From assembly GCF_004354045.1 (NCBI RefSeq), contig NZ_SMRT01000004.1:62001-126000 (forward strand): a DNA stretch of 64,000 nucleotides, given 5' to 3'. The translations under genes and the position numbers were made by a program. Below, piece by piece: positions 8,478 to 17,489 of this stretch; the first letter of the stretch is position 1, and every line of letters starts with the position of its first letter. The notes beneath the pieces are model-generated. The model had not been told where the DNA came from. It worked only from the letters and a program-made list of their open reading frames with translations, and did no database searches. Source of the DNA: Paenibacillus piri. GTDB lineage: Bacteria > Bacillota > Bacilli > Paenibacillales > NBRC-103111.

Positions 8478-9167
8478 TCATCCGGTGCCATAATTGGAGT
8501 TTTGAATATGATCGCTGATTACCCGCACGTATTCTTGAAAGCCTTTTTCAGTATTTGTTTTAATGGAGCAATAGTAGGGGTGGTATAATTTGGGGCCGAG
8601 AGGGTATGGAAGATTCATCCTTTGTAACGTTTTCTCCACCTTTTCGCTGAGAGGAATAATGCATGCCGGCTTTACCACTTTCATTTCCTCAATAAAGCCA
8701 CGGGTAAATATCATTTGCTCGTGATCATCCAATTCATAATAGTTGACATTGACCTTTCTTCCATTATTCGTTCCTTCAAAGCCAAACCAGGATATGTTCG
8801 TTAAGTACACATGCTGAAAAAAAGTGTCTGCGCCAAAATGTGCTATAACCTTAAACACAAACTGAGCGCTGAGCTCTTCGTCGTTGTTATTGATTTCCGG
8901 CATCAATTGAGACAATGATTTGAAGTCCAGAAAAGGAACTCCGGTTTTGCCGGCCCCTCTCCGACCGGGGTTGATACCGCACAGAACGAGCCGCGGCTTT
9001 GAATTTTCGCAATAATATCGTTGATAAAATTGTTTGACAATCTCTTGCTGTCGAATAAAGCCGTCAAGTATGCGCACGTCCTTTTTCCCAAGATCTTGAT
9101 CAATTCCGCTTTGGGCTGTAAAGATATTCTGGTAAAACGAATGATGGTAATCGAGAATAGCCTGCAT
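8478..9167 (-). CDS. SMUG-like uracil-DNA glycosylase family protein (DUF4918)
   Basis: The 229-residue product shows the uracil-DNA glycosylase fold landmarks: a strand ending in LVLCGINPGRRGAGKTGVPF, which resembles the SMUG water-activating motif GMNPGPxGMxQTGVPF, a central HVYLTNISWFG segment, and a late HPYYCSI segment in the place of the DNA-intercalation loop. This fits the SMUG2/DUF4918 group, which probably removes damaged pyrimidines in base excision repair. The RBS AAGGAGTGACGGG precedes ATG 9167. It is transcribed alone. Activity on uracil is inferred from family only. Confidence 0.75.
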   Translation of the reverse strand: MQAILDYHHSFYQNIFTAQSGIDQDLGKKDVRILDGFIRQQEIVKQFYQRYYCENSKPRLVLCGINPGRRGAGKTGVPFLDFKSLSQLMPEINNNDEELSAQFVFKVIAHFGADTFFQHVYLTNISWFGFEGTNNGRKVNVNYYELDDHEQMIFTRGFIEEMKVVKPACIIPLSEKVEKTLQRMNLPYPLGPKLYHPYYCSIKTNTEKGFQEYVRVISDHIQNSNYGTG

Positions 9168-9404
9168 CCCGTCACTCCTTGGTTAGATTCGATTTATCCG
9201 ATCGTCTATAGCTTTCAAGACCTCCGCAGCTTTCCTCGTAAGGCGACATGGAATTTCCGATATTTCCGGTCTCTTCCGCGCCCCCTTATGCCAAGCCGCG
9301 AATACTCCGGATGCCCCGATATCAACATAAGATAATTTTACCATATTTCCATTTGATAAACAGATGCATGATAAACGGCTTCGCTTGTCCTTAAAGGACG
9401 CGCG

Positions 9405-10946
9405 TTAGTCAAGGTTGGCACGCCGTCCGGAAGACTTCATGGTCGTATTGACGGGAATAGATAAGCGTTCGTTCGACATCATGCAAATGGTCGCTGCAGC
9501 CAGTACGGCCGGGACCAACGCCCATAAAAAGGTGTCGGCGATGGACGATGACAGCGCTCGAACCATATTATCCAGTACCTCATGTGGAATTTGCGCCCGT
9601 CCTGCTGCGGTAAGCAGGTTGTTTGCACTCCCCCAGTTGCCCCCGTTCAAAGCAATACCCTCTCCACTGCTGCCACCGATACTGCCTGTAAAAAAGTTTC
9701 GTTGTATAATGCCGAAACCGGTAATGCCGAGCGTAGTGCCAAGCGAGATCATAAAACGGTTCGCAGACGTTGCGGAGCCTCGCTGCCACATCTCGAACGG
9801 ATGAATCGCTGCCATGCTGAGCACGGAAAATGAAAACCCGACGCCGAATCCGGTCAAAATCATGCCTAATATGAGTATCATCCGGGTCGTATCCGGCGTA
9901 AGCAAGCCCAGCCAACCGATCCCAGCAACAATTAACAGGCTTGCCCCGAGCATAATGTTCCGGTAGCTTGTTTTAGTTGTCAGATATCCGCCGACCTGGC
10001 TCCCCGCCACCGACCCCAGCATCATCGGCGTCAAAATCCCCCCGGAATTCGTCGCGCTGCCTCCCAGCACCCCTTGTACGAAAATAGGAATATATACGGT
10101 AGCGGAAATAAACGTAACTCCTATGAATAACGCTGCGAGGTTGCTGGTTGCAAACAGCCGGTTCTTGAACATTGCGAACGAAATGATCGGCTCCGCCGCT
10201 TTCGTTTCGAACCGTAAAAAGAGAGCCAGAGATACAAGAAAAGCAGCGAATAGACCGATGACGATGCCTGAATTCCAATCATAAGTATTGCCGCCTAGCT
10301 CGAGTGCGAGCAGGAGACTGACTATGGCCGTCACGAGCGTAATCGCGCCTGCCCAATCGATTTTTTGCTTCGCATGCTGTTGTGATTCGTAATAGCAGAG
10401 AGCGATCAGCAATAGAGAAAGAACGCCTAGTGGAAGATTAATATAAAAAACCCATCGCCAGTTCAACGTCTCCGTTAAGAAAGCGCCAAGCAAGGGACCG
10501 AAAATGCTCGACACGCCGAAGACGGCGCCGAATAGTCCGCTTACCTTCCCCCGCTTCTCGGGCGGAAAAACATCGAAAATAATCGTAAAGGCAATGGGCA
10601 GAATCGCGCCGCCCCCGATCCCTTGAACAGCCCGGAAAATGCTTAACTGAACGATGCTTTGGGCAGCAGCGCACAGGATGGAGCCCACAATAAACAGCGC
10701 TAATCCGGTTATAAAAAATATTTTGCGTCCGTACATATCGGATAATTTGCCGAATATCGGCGTACCCGCCATCATCGTAACCATATAGGCTGAGGTCACC
10801 CAGACAAAATGGTCGAAACCTCCTAAATCCGCCACAATCGTACCCATAGCGGTTGCTACTATGGTATTATCCATCGCCGCCATCAAAATCCCGAGAAGCA
10901 GCCCGGCGAGCACCCATCCGATCTTCTTTTTATGAACAGTCGCCAT
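9405..10946 (-). CDS. DHA2-family drug:H+ antiporter (MFS, 14 TM)
   Basis: The product (513 residues from ATG 10946, with AAGGGGGGAG upstream; the longer open frame has no RBS) has fourteen hydrophobic segments. Diagnostic DHA2 signatures are present: the motif D1-like LMAAMDNTIVATAM in helix 1, motif A GKLSDMYGRK in the first loop, motif C-like GVSSIFGPLLGAF in helix 5, and WRWVFYINLPLG. These are typical of the EmrB/QacA/LmrB exporters, which pump out hydrophobic drugs or dyes using the proton gradient. No linked regulator or EmrA-like partner is present. The substrate is unknown. Confidence 0.92.
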   Translation of the reverse strand: MATVHKKKIGWVLAGLLLGILMAAMDNTIVATAMGTIVADLGGFDHFVWVTSAYMVTMMAGTPIFGKLSDMYGRKIFFITGLALFIVGSILCAAAQSIVQLSIFRAVQGIGGGAILPIAFTIIFDVFPPEKRGKVSGLFGAVFGVSSIFGPLLGAFLTETLNWRWVFYINLPLGVLSLLLIALCYYESQQHAKQKIDWAGAITLVTAIVSLLLALELGGNTYDWNSGIVIGLFAAFLVSLALFLRFETKAAEPIISFAMFKNRLFATSNLAALFIGVTFISATVYIPIFVQGVLGGSATNSGGILTPMMLGSVAGSQVGGYLTTKTSYRNIMLGASLLIVAGIGWLGLLTPDTTRMILILGMILTGFGVGFSFSVLSMAAIHPFEMWQRGSATSANRFMISLGTTLGITGFGIIQRNFFTGSIGGSSGEGIALNGGNWGSANNLLTAAGRAQIPHEVLDNMVRALSSSIADTFLWALVPAVLAAATICMMSNERLSIPVNTTMKSSGRRANLD

Positions 10947-11157
10947 CAACTGCTCCCCCCTTTCAAGATCATCCTGCCGCAATAGGTGAGACACTCGATT
11001 CTCATAGATAATCTCCCTTCGTATGTTCTGAATTCCTCCACCCCTACAATACCAGCCGCGTATCACGAAATACTTCGTCAAAAAGTCACAATACAATCAT
11101 CAATCCGTTACATTCCGGTCTCCTCATCATCAATTGAATTTCTTTCGTAAAAACAAA

Positions 11158-11190
11158 AACGAAGCACACCATAATCGAATGTGCTTCGTT
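11158..11190 (-). terminator. Terminator of the WYL regulator/monooxygenase unit
   Basis: A perfect 11-bp stem (AACGAAGCACA / TGTGCTTCGTT) with an 11-nt loop, followed on the minus strand by two U-runs. Confidence 0.85.
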
Positions 11191-11251
11191 TGCAAACGGC
11201 CAAACAATGTTGAGAAAAAACAAAATGAGCCTGCGGGGCAACAGCATTCAT

Positions 11252-11557
11252 TTATTGGAATCCCTTACCTCCGAGCGGCCGCAGCTTGATCGGTTCGACA
11301 CCTGCGATCAGCGGTCTGGCACGCCCGATCAGAGCAACAGTATCCTCGTTGCGCAGGGATTCGGCATGCGCTTCGGCATCGCTCCATAACTCGGTCACCC
11401 AAATAATATCCGGGTCCTCATCGGATGCGTTGACAATGTAGAGCTCGCAGCCCTGCTCCGATTCGCATTGCTCTGCTGCCTCCAATAAGATCCGGGCCAG
11501 CGCATCTCTTTGACCCGGCTGGGCTTTGAATTTCGCGTACATCGCAAATTTGCTCAT
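11252..11557 (-). CDS. Antibiotic-biosynthesis-monooxygenase (ABM) domain protein, putative quinol monooxygenase
   Basis: The product (about 101 residues from ATG 11557, nine bases after AAAGG) is one ABM ferredoxin-like domain, with the characteristic N-terminal strand FAMYAKFKAQPGQRD, a helix, then CELYIVNASDEDPDIIWVTELWSD. Similar proteins (YgiN, HmoB, LsrG) act as dimers on quinols, heme or signalling molecules without cofactors. The gene starts 22 bp after the WYL regulator and shares its terminator, so it is probably co-transcribed with and perhaps controlled by that regulator. Confidence 0.8.
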   Translation of the reverse strand: MSKFAMYAKFKAQPGQRDALARILLEAAEQCESEQGCELYIVNASDEDPDIIWVTELWSDAEAHAESLRNEDTVALIGRARPLIAGVEPIKLRPLGGKGFQ

Positions 11558-11579
11558 GATAAACATCCTTTACTTGGGA

Positions 11580-12575
11580 TTATGGGTTCAAACCCGATTT
11601 CATCGACCGGTAATGCTCGGTCAGGACGCCGCAGATGTCCGCCAGTCTCTCAACCAGCATATCCGGCTCAAGAATGGTCAGCGCCTTGCCGTAAGGAAGA
11701 AGAAAGTACGGCACGTACGTCAGCACGGAAGGCATCCCGATCCTATACACCGCTTGACCGTTGTCGCATTCGACGAGCGCATGACCGAACAGCCAATGCT
11801 GGTTGAGCAGATCCAATACATGTTCGTGCGCCTGAATTCTTACCAGCGTAAGCGATTCCGCATCAAGGGCATCGGGAAGCAACTCGCGCATCAAATGCGC
11901 TTTCGCCGAGAAATCGTTAGGGCGTTCGAAGCGTCGTTCCGTCTCTTCCAGCCGGACGATGCGATCCGTCCGGAAGCTGCGCAATTGACCGCGAAGACAG
12001 CAAAAGCCGACGGTGTACCAGGCGCCCTTCCAATGGACGATACCGTAGGGATCGAACACTCTGATGCTGGGAGCTTCCCCCCTACCCTTATCGTATTCCA
12101 TCTTCACGGATTGGCCTTGGGCCGCTGCTTCCTCCAATACCTGAAGCAGCTCCTGCTGCCGTCCTTCGACAGGCGGATGGATGACCGAGAATCCATCCAT
12201 ATGGCGTTCGATCCGGTCAAGCTGTTCCTCATTGGTGTAGCGCTTTATTTTGTCAACCGCCCGGGTAAGCGCCTCCTTGAACGGATAGCCGGCTTCTTGC
12301 GCGAAGGCCGCGGCTTGTACGAGCGCTTTCTGTTCTTCCATGTCGAACAGAAGCGGCGATTCCGTGAAATGGTCCAATATCCGGTATCCGCCGTTCGGAC
12401 CCGAATCGGCGATGATGGGAACGCCGCTGGCGCATAAGGAATCGATGCAGCGGTATACGGTACGGATATGGATTTCCAGCTCGTCCGCGAGCTGCTGAGC
12501 CGTCTTTCGTCTACCCGCCCGAAGCAGCCATAGAATGGACAGCATGTTCGTCGATTTGGACATCTTTTTCATCAC
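11580..12575 (-). CDS. YafY-type transcriptional regulator (HTH + WYL domain)
   Basis: The 331-residue product has an N-terminal DeoR-like helix-turn-helix (TAQQLADELEIHIRTVYRCIDSL, then a GPNGGYRI wing), followed by a WYL domain of about 150 residues (motif GAWYTVGFC at the usual place) and a C-terminal extension. WYL domains bind small ligands or nucleic acid and regulate varied stress and metabolic genes. It sits 18 bp after the VOC-protein gene and 22 bp before the ABM gene, so the three genes at 13097-11252 look like one transcription unit. Confidence 0.88.
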   Translation of the reverse strand: MMKKMSKSTNMLSILWLLRAGRRKTAQQLADELEIHIRTVYRCIDSLCASGVPIIADSGPNGGYRILDHFTESPLLFDMEEQKALVQAAAFAQEAGYPFKEALTRAVDKIKRYTNEEQLDRIERHMDGFSVIHPPVEGRQQELLQVLEEAAAQGQSVKMEYDKGRGEAPSIRVFDPYGIVHWKGAWYTVGFCCLRGQLRSFRTDRIVRLEETERRFERPNDFSAKAHLMRELLPDALDAESLTLVRIQAHEHVLDLLNQHWLFGHALVECDNGQAVYRIGMPSVLTYVPYFLLPYGKALTILEPDMLVERLADICGVLTEHYRSMKSGLNP

Positions 12576-12593
12576 CGCCTGTTGGAGCAGCCG

Positions 12594-13097
12594 TTATTGG
12601 GACTTCGGGTAAGCAAGATTGAATAAATGAGCCTTCACTTTATCTGCTTCTGCAGCCGTACGATGAACGCTGACAACTTCGTTTACGTCAAACTTATTTC
12701 CATCCAGGTCGTAAAATACGAAGTTAATGCCGCAGCTGTCGCGATCCTTAAGCTGTTCGATCCTAACGCCGTTTGATTGCAGACGGTCATGCAGTACCTC
12801 TATTCCCCTTACCTCGAAGGTGAACCTGAACATTTCATAACCGGCTTTGTTAAGGAATTGGTTATCGACTTGACCACCGGTTTCGACCAAATGCAGCCAT
12901 TGTCCATCGGAAAGCTTCATAATCGCTTGAGCCTCCGCAGGATTGAACGGCACCGCGAATCCCAATCCAAAATGTTGCTGCCACCATTGAGCTGACATTA
13001 TCGGGTTCCTCACTGGCACATATATCGAACAAACAGCCTTTATTGCATTTCCCTGAAACTCATTCGAACTTCCAGACATTCTGATCATCCCTTCCAT
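12594..13097 (-). CDS. VOC/glyoxalase-family protein
   Basis: The product is one glyoxalase/bleomycin-resistance (VOC) fold: a first beta-alpha-beta-beta-beta unit (AVCSIYVPVRNPIMSAQWWQQHFGLGF) and a second ending in INFVFYDLDGNKFDV, the family's usual metal-ligand strand. The start is uncertain: the ATG at 13097 follows AAGGGA, and an ATG at 13079 follows GGAAGGG. It is the first gene of a likely VOC-WYL-ABM operon. The substrate is unknown. Confidence 0.78.
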   Translation of the reverse strand: MEGMIRMSGSSNEFQGNAIKAVCSIYVPVRNPIMSAQWWQQHFGLGFAVPFNPAEAQAIMKLSDGQWLHLVETGGQVDNQFLNKAGYEMFRFTFEVRGIEVLHDRLQSNGVRIEQLKDRDSCGINFVFYDLDGNKFDVNEVVSVHRTAAEADKVKAHLFNLAYPKSQ

Positions 13098-13158
13098 TGT
13101 TGATCCCTTCAATCTAAGAAACGGAAATACGGAACAAAATCAAACAAGCGAATATTAT

Positions 13159-13473
13159 TTATTTTGAAACGATTCTGAACAAATTGCCGTCGGGGTCTCT
13201 GAATGTGAAGTGCAACAGCGCACCTATTGTCTGAAGCTGAGTAAGCTGAATCTCTTCCTTGGTTAAACCTATGTATGCCCGATAAATAGCATACGGATCG
13301 CGTCTGCGAAAAGCGTCAACCAGTGCATCAAAATCATTGGGGAATGTCCTGTCTCTATTCGTAACGATTGTTGGTTTTTCTATAGATGAGTCCTGAGCTT
13401 TTTGTCCGCATGCTGTATTGATATAAGATCGGTTTCCAGTCCATCTTAAAATTAATTCGATAACGAATTGCAT
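13159..13473 (-). CDS. Uncharacterised ORF with VOC-like C-terminal motif, possibly degraded
   Basis: The 104-codon frame ends with LLHFTFRDPDGNLFRIV, which matches the last strand of VOC-fold proteins, but the N-terminal portion has no recognisable VOC half and no clear RBS. It lies just upstream of the VOC gene at 12594. It may be a remnant of a second VOC gene or a small unrelated protein; I do not recognise a function. Confidence 0.35.
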   Translation of the reverse strand: MQFVIELILRWTGNRSYINTACGQKAQDSSIEKPTIVTNRDRTFPNDFDALVDAFRRRDPYAIYRAYIGLTKEEIQLTQLQTIGALLHFTFRDPDGNLFRIVSK

Positions 13474-13605
13474 TTTCCTTTAATAAACACTTCTCCCTGC
13501 CCTTTAAGCGGTACCGCATTCAGTCCTTTGCACTAGATTGGCGCCATTATATCTAATACATATTCGTTTGGTATTTGATGCAATCTATGGAAGGGGGTGA
13601 TTTCA

Positions 13606-14907
13606 ATGAACGATTCGATGAAACCGGATTGGGAACGAAAGCTCATAGACGATCTGAAAGCCAATGCCGACTTTGCGTTCACTACAATATCCGCTTCGGG
13701 TCAACTATCGACGCTTTACTATTTAAAATCGCTGGTCAACCTGTCAGAAACGATTGCGATCATGGAACAATTGCTGGTGGAGTCAACGCAAGCAGATCCA
13801 TCGTCGGATGAAGCCATCGTTTCTTTGCTTGAGGGGAAAGTGATCTTACGTCAATCGGACTGTGACAAACCGATCGTATTAAGCCCGGTACAGCTGCAGG
13901 TCAGCCGCCAAATCATGCAGCCTCAAAATGAACAGCCGATTCAAGTAGCGTTCGACTCTTTTACAGAGGATCTCAATAGAAATATCGGTTTAATTCGCAA
14001 AAAAATAGTAAGACAAGACGTGGAGGTCGATTACTTTAGAGCAGGCTCAAACACCCGGAGGAAAGTCGCCTTCATTTACGTAAAGGGTGAAGCTAATCAT
14101 CAGGTAGTCGAATTTATTAAACAAAAGCTGCACACTAACATATCCAACGAACTAAATAACGTTGAGGATTTGTTGAAGATGCTGGATCAGCCCAGGATAT
14201 CCCTGGTTCCAACCTATATATCTACGGAGCTTCCCGGGGAGGCGGCCCAGAACCTGCTTGACGGCAAAGTCGTTATTTTGATGGATCAATTTCCCTTCGC
14301 CTTGGCATTCCCGGCCATTATTAAAGATTTATGGTCACTCAAATCGGATTTGAACAATCCGACACTAAATAGATTTTTTTATCGCTTCATCCGAATTGTA
14401 GGAATCATTTTTGCTATCGTTACGCCCGGATTATATATCGTCCTAAACGCCGTGAATCCCGAGCTCCTCCGGATTCAATTGGCAATTTCCGTAGCCCAGA
14501 GCAGGGAGGGCGTTCCATATCCTTCAATCGTCGAAGTATGTCTCATGCTCATCTTAATGGAAATGGTCATAGAGGCAACCATACGTCTTCCCAAAAATAT
14601 CGGCCCCACGATCACGATGGTCGGCGGTATCATACTCGGACAAGCTATCGTGCAAGCCCACCTGGTCAGCAACTTGCTGATCATCATTTTGGCTACTTCA
14701 ACGATCGCCAATTTTACGATGTCGGGGTACATCAACACGATTGGAGTCCGAATATTTAAATATGTCACTTTATTACTCAGTACGATGTTCGGTATATTCG
14801 GACTGGAGGCGGCTATCATATGGTTTTGCATGTATTTGGCGAGTCTCAATTCGTCATCAATCCCCTATTTGAGTCTTAGCTTGAAAGGAAAAGCTTCCTA
14901 TGAGTAA
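13606..14907 (+). CDS. Spore germination protein, GerAA/GerKA family (short C-terminus)
   Basis: The product (433 residues from ATG 13606 after GAAGGGGGTGAT) is the A subunit of a Ger-type germinant receptor. It has the soluble N-terminal part with the family motifs LLEGKVILRQSDCDKPIVL and STELPGEAAQNLLDGKVVILMDQFPFAL, then a membrane domain with PSIVEVCLMLILMEMVIEATIRLP. Receptor A subunits are usually near 480-540 residues and end in a polar tail; this one stops right after the last helix (NSSSIPYLSLSLKGKASYE), with the stop overlapping the next gene by 8 bp. It sits in the spore inner membrane with the B and C subunits and should be expressed late in the forespore. Confidence 0.9.
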   Translation: MNDSMKPDWERKLIDDLKANADFAFTTISASGQLSTLYYLKSLVNLSETIAIMEQLLVESTQADPSSDEAIVSLLEGKVILRQSDCDKPIVLSPVQLQVSRQIMQPQNEQPIQVAFDSFTEDLNRNIGLIRKKIVRQDVEVDYFRAGSNTRRKVAFIYVKGEANHQVVEFIKQKLHTNISNELNNVEDLLKMLDQPRISLVPTYISTELPGEAAQNLLDGKVVILMDQFPFALAFPAIIKDLWSLKSDLNNPTLNRFFYRFIRIVGIIFAIVTPGLYIVLNAVNPELLRIQLAISVAQSREGVPYPSIVEVCLMLILMEMVIEATIRLPKNIGPTITMVGGIILGQAIVQAHLVSNLLIIILATSTIANFTMSGYINTIGVRIFKYVTLLLSTMFGIFGLEAAIIWFCMYLASLNSSSIPYLSLSLKGKASYE

Positions 14908-15967
14908 ACGGATGATCTACATTTTGTTTCTACAAATTCACCTTGCGACTGCTCTTTCTTTCTACGCGGTCAAAATTATGGAGTCGACATCCAAAGGGCA
15001 TTGGGAGCCCATATTAGCCGGCAGTCTTATAGAGCTCATACTTATTTGGCTGTATCTTAAGGGCTTATCCCTTTCCAAGGGAAAAGATTTGGTGGAAATC
15101 ATAAGAGGAATGGCGGGGAAATGGGGTTCCATATTGATTCTCCTGCCCGTTATTTTATTTCTTTTCTCTCGTTTGATCCTGCTGGTTCGTCATCAAATTA
15201 CCGATATTAGCATCATTCTGCTTCCCCAAACATCATTATGGGCTACGACTCTGATCTATATGATCCTGCCCTTTTATGCAGCGCTTAAAGGAATTTCGGC
15301 GATCGCCCGGATGAGCGTAGCCACTTTTATCCTCTTTATACCGTTTGTCCTTTTTTCATTGCTGATTAGTTTTAAGAACTTTGACATCCATAATGTTTTT
15401 CCGTTGTGGGATCCTACTCTATCTTTCGTGTCCAAACCGTCCTTTTACGTAAGCATGTTGACGCATGCCGGCTTTTTGTTTCTGGGAATGGCGTCCTTAA
15501 ATAATAAATCGATAACTATACGGGAGATATGGCCCGTACTGGCATTGCTAACTATTTTTAACATTGCAATCGTTTACGTACCTCTTCTCATATTCGGACA
15601 AGAAACGGTCGTACTTCTGGAGCACCCTACCCTCATTGCGTCGGATACCATCGACCTGGAATGGGTTGTGTTCGATTGGCTCCCCACTTTTTTCATCGTT
15701 TCATCCAGTGCGCTTAGCGTTATTGAAGCTTCGGTCATCTGCTGGATGATCACCCTCTTGATTCGGAAAGTCATCTTTCCTGTTCATGATAAATGGCTTT
15801 TACCTATTATTGGAGTTGCCGTGTATGCTCTAAGTTTAATGATCCCGAATTTGCATACGTTAAATAACCTGGATTCGATAAATGCTTTGTTTTCCATATA
15901 TAGTATTGTCATGATTCCAGTGGCAACCTTTGTGTCAAGTTTATGGCGAAGGAGGCAAAATGCTTGA
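14900..15967 (+). CDS. Spore germination protein, GerAB/GerKB family
   Basis: The 355-residue product is an integral membrane protein with about ten helices and belongs to the amino acid/polyamine/organocation-like GerAB family. The start is at ATG 14900, overlapping the A-subunit gene by 8 bp, with an AAAGG element upstream. In characterised receptors the B subunit binds the germinant, often an amino acid or sugar. The germinant here cannot be read from the sequence. Confidence 0.9.
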   Translation: MSKRMIYILFLQIHLATALSFYAVKIMESTSKGHWEPILAGSLIELILIWLYLKGLSLSKGKDLVEIIRGMAGKWGSILILLPVILFLFSRLILLVRHQITDISIILLPQTSLWATTLIYMILPFYAALKGISAIARMSVATFILFIPFVLFSLLISFKNFDIHNVFPLWDPTLSFVSKPSFYVSMLTHAGFLFLGMASLNNKSITIREIWPVLALLTIFNIAIVYVPLLIFGQETVVLLEHPTLIASDTIDLEWVVFDWLPTFFIVSSSALSVIEASVICWMITLLIRKVIFPVHDKWLLPIIGVAVYALSLMIPNLHTLNNLDSINALFSIYSIVMIPVATFVSSLWRRRQNA

Positions 15968-17025
15968 TGCTTCGTACTGTGGCTCGCCTGCTAATTTTTA
16001 TTTTTTTTGTTGCCATATTGAGCGGCTGTTGGGATTTCAAGGATATTAACAAGCGTTATTTGCCTGTAGTTATGGGAGTTGATAAGAAAGACAACGAAAC
16101 CTACAGGATCATCCTCCAAGTACCGACTGTTAAGGGGGAGACGTTATTTTTGGAAGGAGAATCGAGCTCTATAAGCAAAGCTGTCGATATTATCCGTACG
16201 AAGGCGGAAAAAAGTGTGGATCTGATTCACTTGAGGTTGTTCTTGATAAGCCGGAAAACGGCTGAGAAAGGGATTAAAGAAATTATGGACTATGCCGTAC
16301 GTGTCAATGATATTTCCATCAAAGGCATGGTGGCTATCGTTACGGGAGATTTCGAAAAAACGCTGCATCATCAAATCAAACCGACTCCGGAGGTGTCATC
16401 CTATGACTACTTCAGCGAAGAAGCCGGTTGGACGCCGAATGTATCCATTAATCGGATTTGGGAAGCATACAGAAGCGCTCATTCGTATACGGAAGACTTC
16501 GCCATTCCACTGCTCACTGCAGGTACGACTACTTTGTTCGACTTCAAAGGATCGGCCATTATGAGGCGGGATCGGATGGTCGGATCGCTTTCCCCGGATG
16601 AAACGCTGATGAACAACATTTTCCAGGAAAGATACACAGAAGGAACGATTGAAATAGCCAAAGATACAAGCCTCATTATTAAAAAAGCTTCCGTTCGTAA
16701 CCGGACGGAATGGATTTCTTCGGGACCGAAATTACGCAGTATCGTCAAATTGGATGTATCGATTACCGAAAGCAAAAGGGATAAACCAAATGAAGAAATC
16801 GCGAAAGATATCAAGAACTTGCTTGAAAAGCGCGCTGCAGCCATCTCCAAAAAGCTTCGCCTGTTGAAGGCAGACGTCCTTGGAAACGGGCAGCTTTTTC
16901 GACCGCGGATGTCCGAACAGCAGATGAGAGAATGGAAGGATAAATGGTACCCGGAGATGCAGCATGATATTACGTTCGAGATCAATATCCGGGACAATAT
17001 CAACTTTAAGGAAAAGGTTAAATAG
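15967..17025 (+). CDS. Spore germination lipoprotein, GerAC/GerKC family
   Basis: The product (352 residues) begins MLRTVARLLIFIFFVAILSGCWD, a lipoprotein signal with the lipobox LSGC followed by the Trp-Asp that is nearly invariant in GerC subunits. The ATG at 15967 overlaps the stop of the B gene in TGATG and follows AAGGAGG, so it is better than the upstream ATG at 15943. Domain motifs such as RYLPVVMGVDKK and the C-terminal DVLGNGQLF ... W segment fit the three-domain GerC fold. The three genes form a complete receptor operon ended by a terminator. Confidence 0.92.
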   Translation: MLRTVARLLIFIFFVAILSGCWDFKDINKRYLPVVMGVDKKDNETYRIILQVPTVKGETLFLEGESSSISKAVDIIRTKAEKSVDLIHLRLFLISRKTAEKGIKEIMDYAVRVNDISIKGMVAIVTGDFEKTLHHQIKPTPEVSSYDYFSEEAGWTPNVSINRIWEAYRSAHSYTEDFAIPLLTAGTTTLFDFKGSAIMRRDRMVGSLSPDETLMNNIFQERYTEGTIEIAKDTSLIIKKASVRNRTEWISSGPKLRSIVKLDVSITESKRDKPNEEIAKDIKNLLEKRAAAISKKLRLLKADVLGNGQLFRPRMSEQQMREWKDKWYPEMQHDITFEINIRDNINFKEKVK

Positions 17026-17038
17026 GTCCTGTTCCCTC

Positions 17039-17077
17039 CAAGTACGGGAAGGCTGCTGCTATCCCGTACTTGTTTTT
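17039..17077 (+). terminator. Terminator of the germination operon
   Basis: A perfect 11-bp stem (CAAGTACGGGA / TCCCGTACTTG) with a 12-nt loop, followed by TTTTT. Confidence 0.9.
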
Positions 17078-17091
17078 GGCATATGAGAAAC

Positions 17092-17457
17092 TTATTTTTT
17101 CGCTACGGTTATTGTCTCCTCTTTCTCGTTCCATTGAATACGAAGGGTAAAACCGGCTTCATCCACATACGGCGTAACAAGAGTAGACTTGCCGCTTATC
17201 CTCAGATTTGTGGATTGCGTATCGCTTTTTCCTTCGTTTTGAAAATTGTTGCTGTTCTCAAAGGAATAATGAACCTTCGATACAGGCTGATTTCCTTTAC
17301 CTATATATTTTATCGCAAAAGCTTTCATATTAGAGGACGGATTAACAGAGCAGTCGACGCTCCAGAATGCGCTTGTTCCACTAAAATCTATGGGCCGCGA
17401 ACATCCTGTTAAGCCTGCCAGACTGAGCATCATCAGACCTACTATCCATCGTTTCAA
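17092..17457 (-). CDS. Small putative lipoprotein of unknown function
   Basis: The product from TTG 17457 is about 121 residues and starts with a compact lipoprotein signal (MKRWIVGLMMLSLAGLTGC); an AAAGGGGGA element lies 9-10 nt upstream. The mature part is mostly beta-strand-like with no domain I recognise (motifs VSKVHYSFENSNN and FTLRIQWNEKEETITV). An ATG at 17493 overlaps the kinase stop as ATGA but has a poorly placed RBS. The gene follows the sensor kinase and is probably the third gene of that operon, so it may be a sensory accessory or an output at the cell envelope; this is inference. Confidence 0.65.
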   Translation of the reverse strand: MKRWIVGLMMLSLAGLTGCSRPIDFSGTSAFWSVDCSVNPSSNMKAFAIKYIGKGNQPVSKVHYSFENSNNFQNEGKSDTQSTNLRISGKSTLVTPYVDEAGFTLRIQWNEKEETITVAKK

Positions 17458-17489
17458 ATCCGTCAATCCCCCTTTTTTCGAGCAATGGG

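Noticed and set aside
8297..8491. 64-codon minus-strand frame upstream of the decarboxylase
   Set aside because: It spans a terminator hairpin, overlaps the glycosylase gene end and has no RBS.
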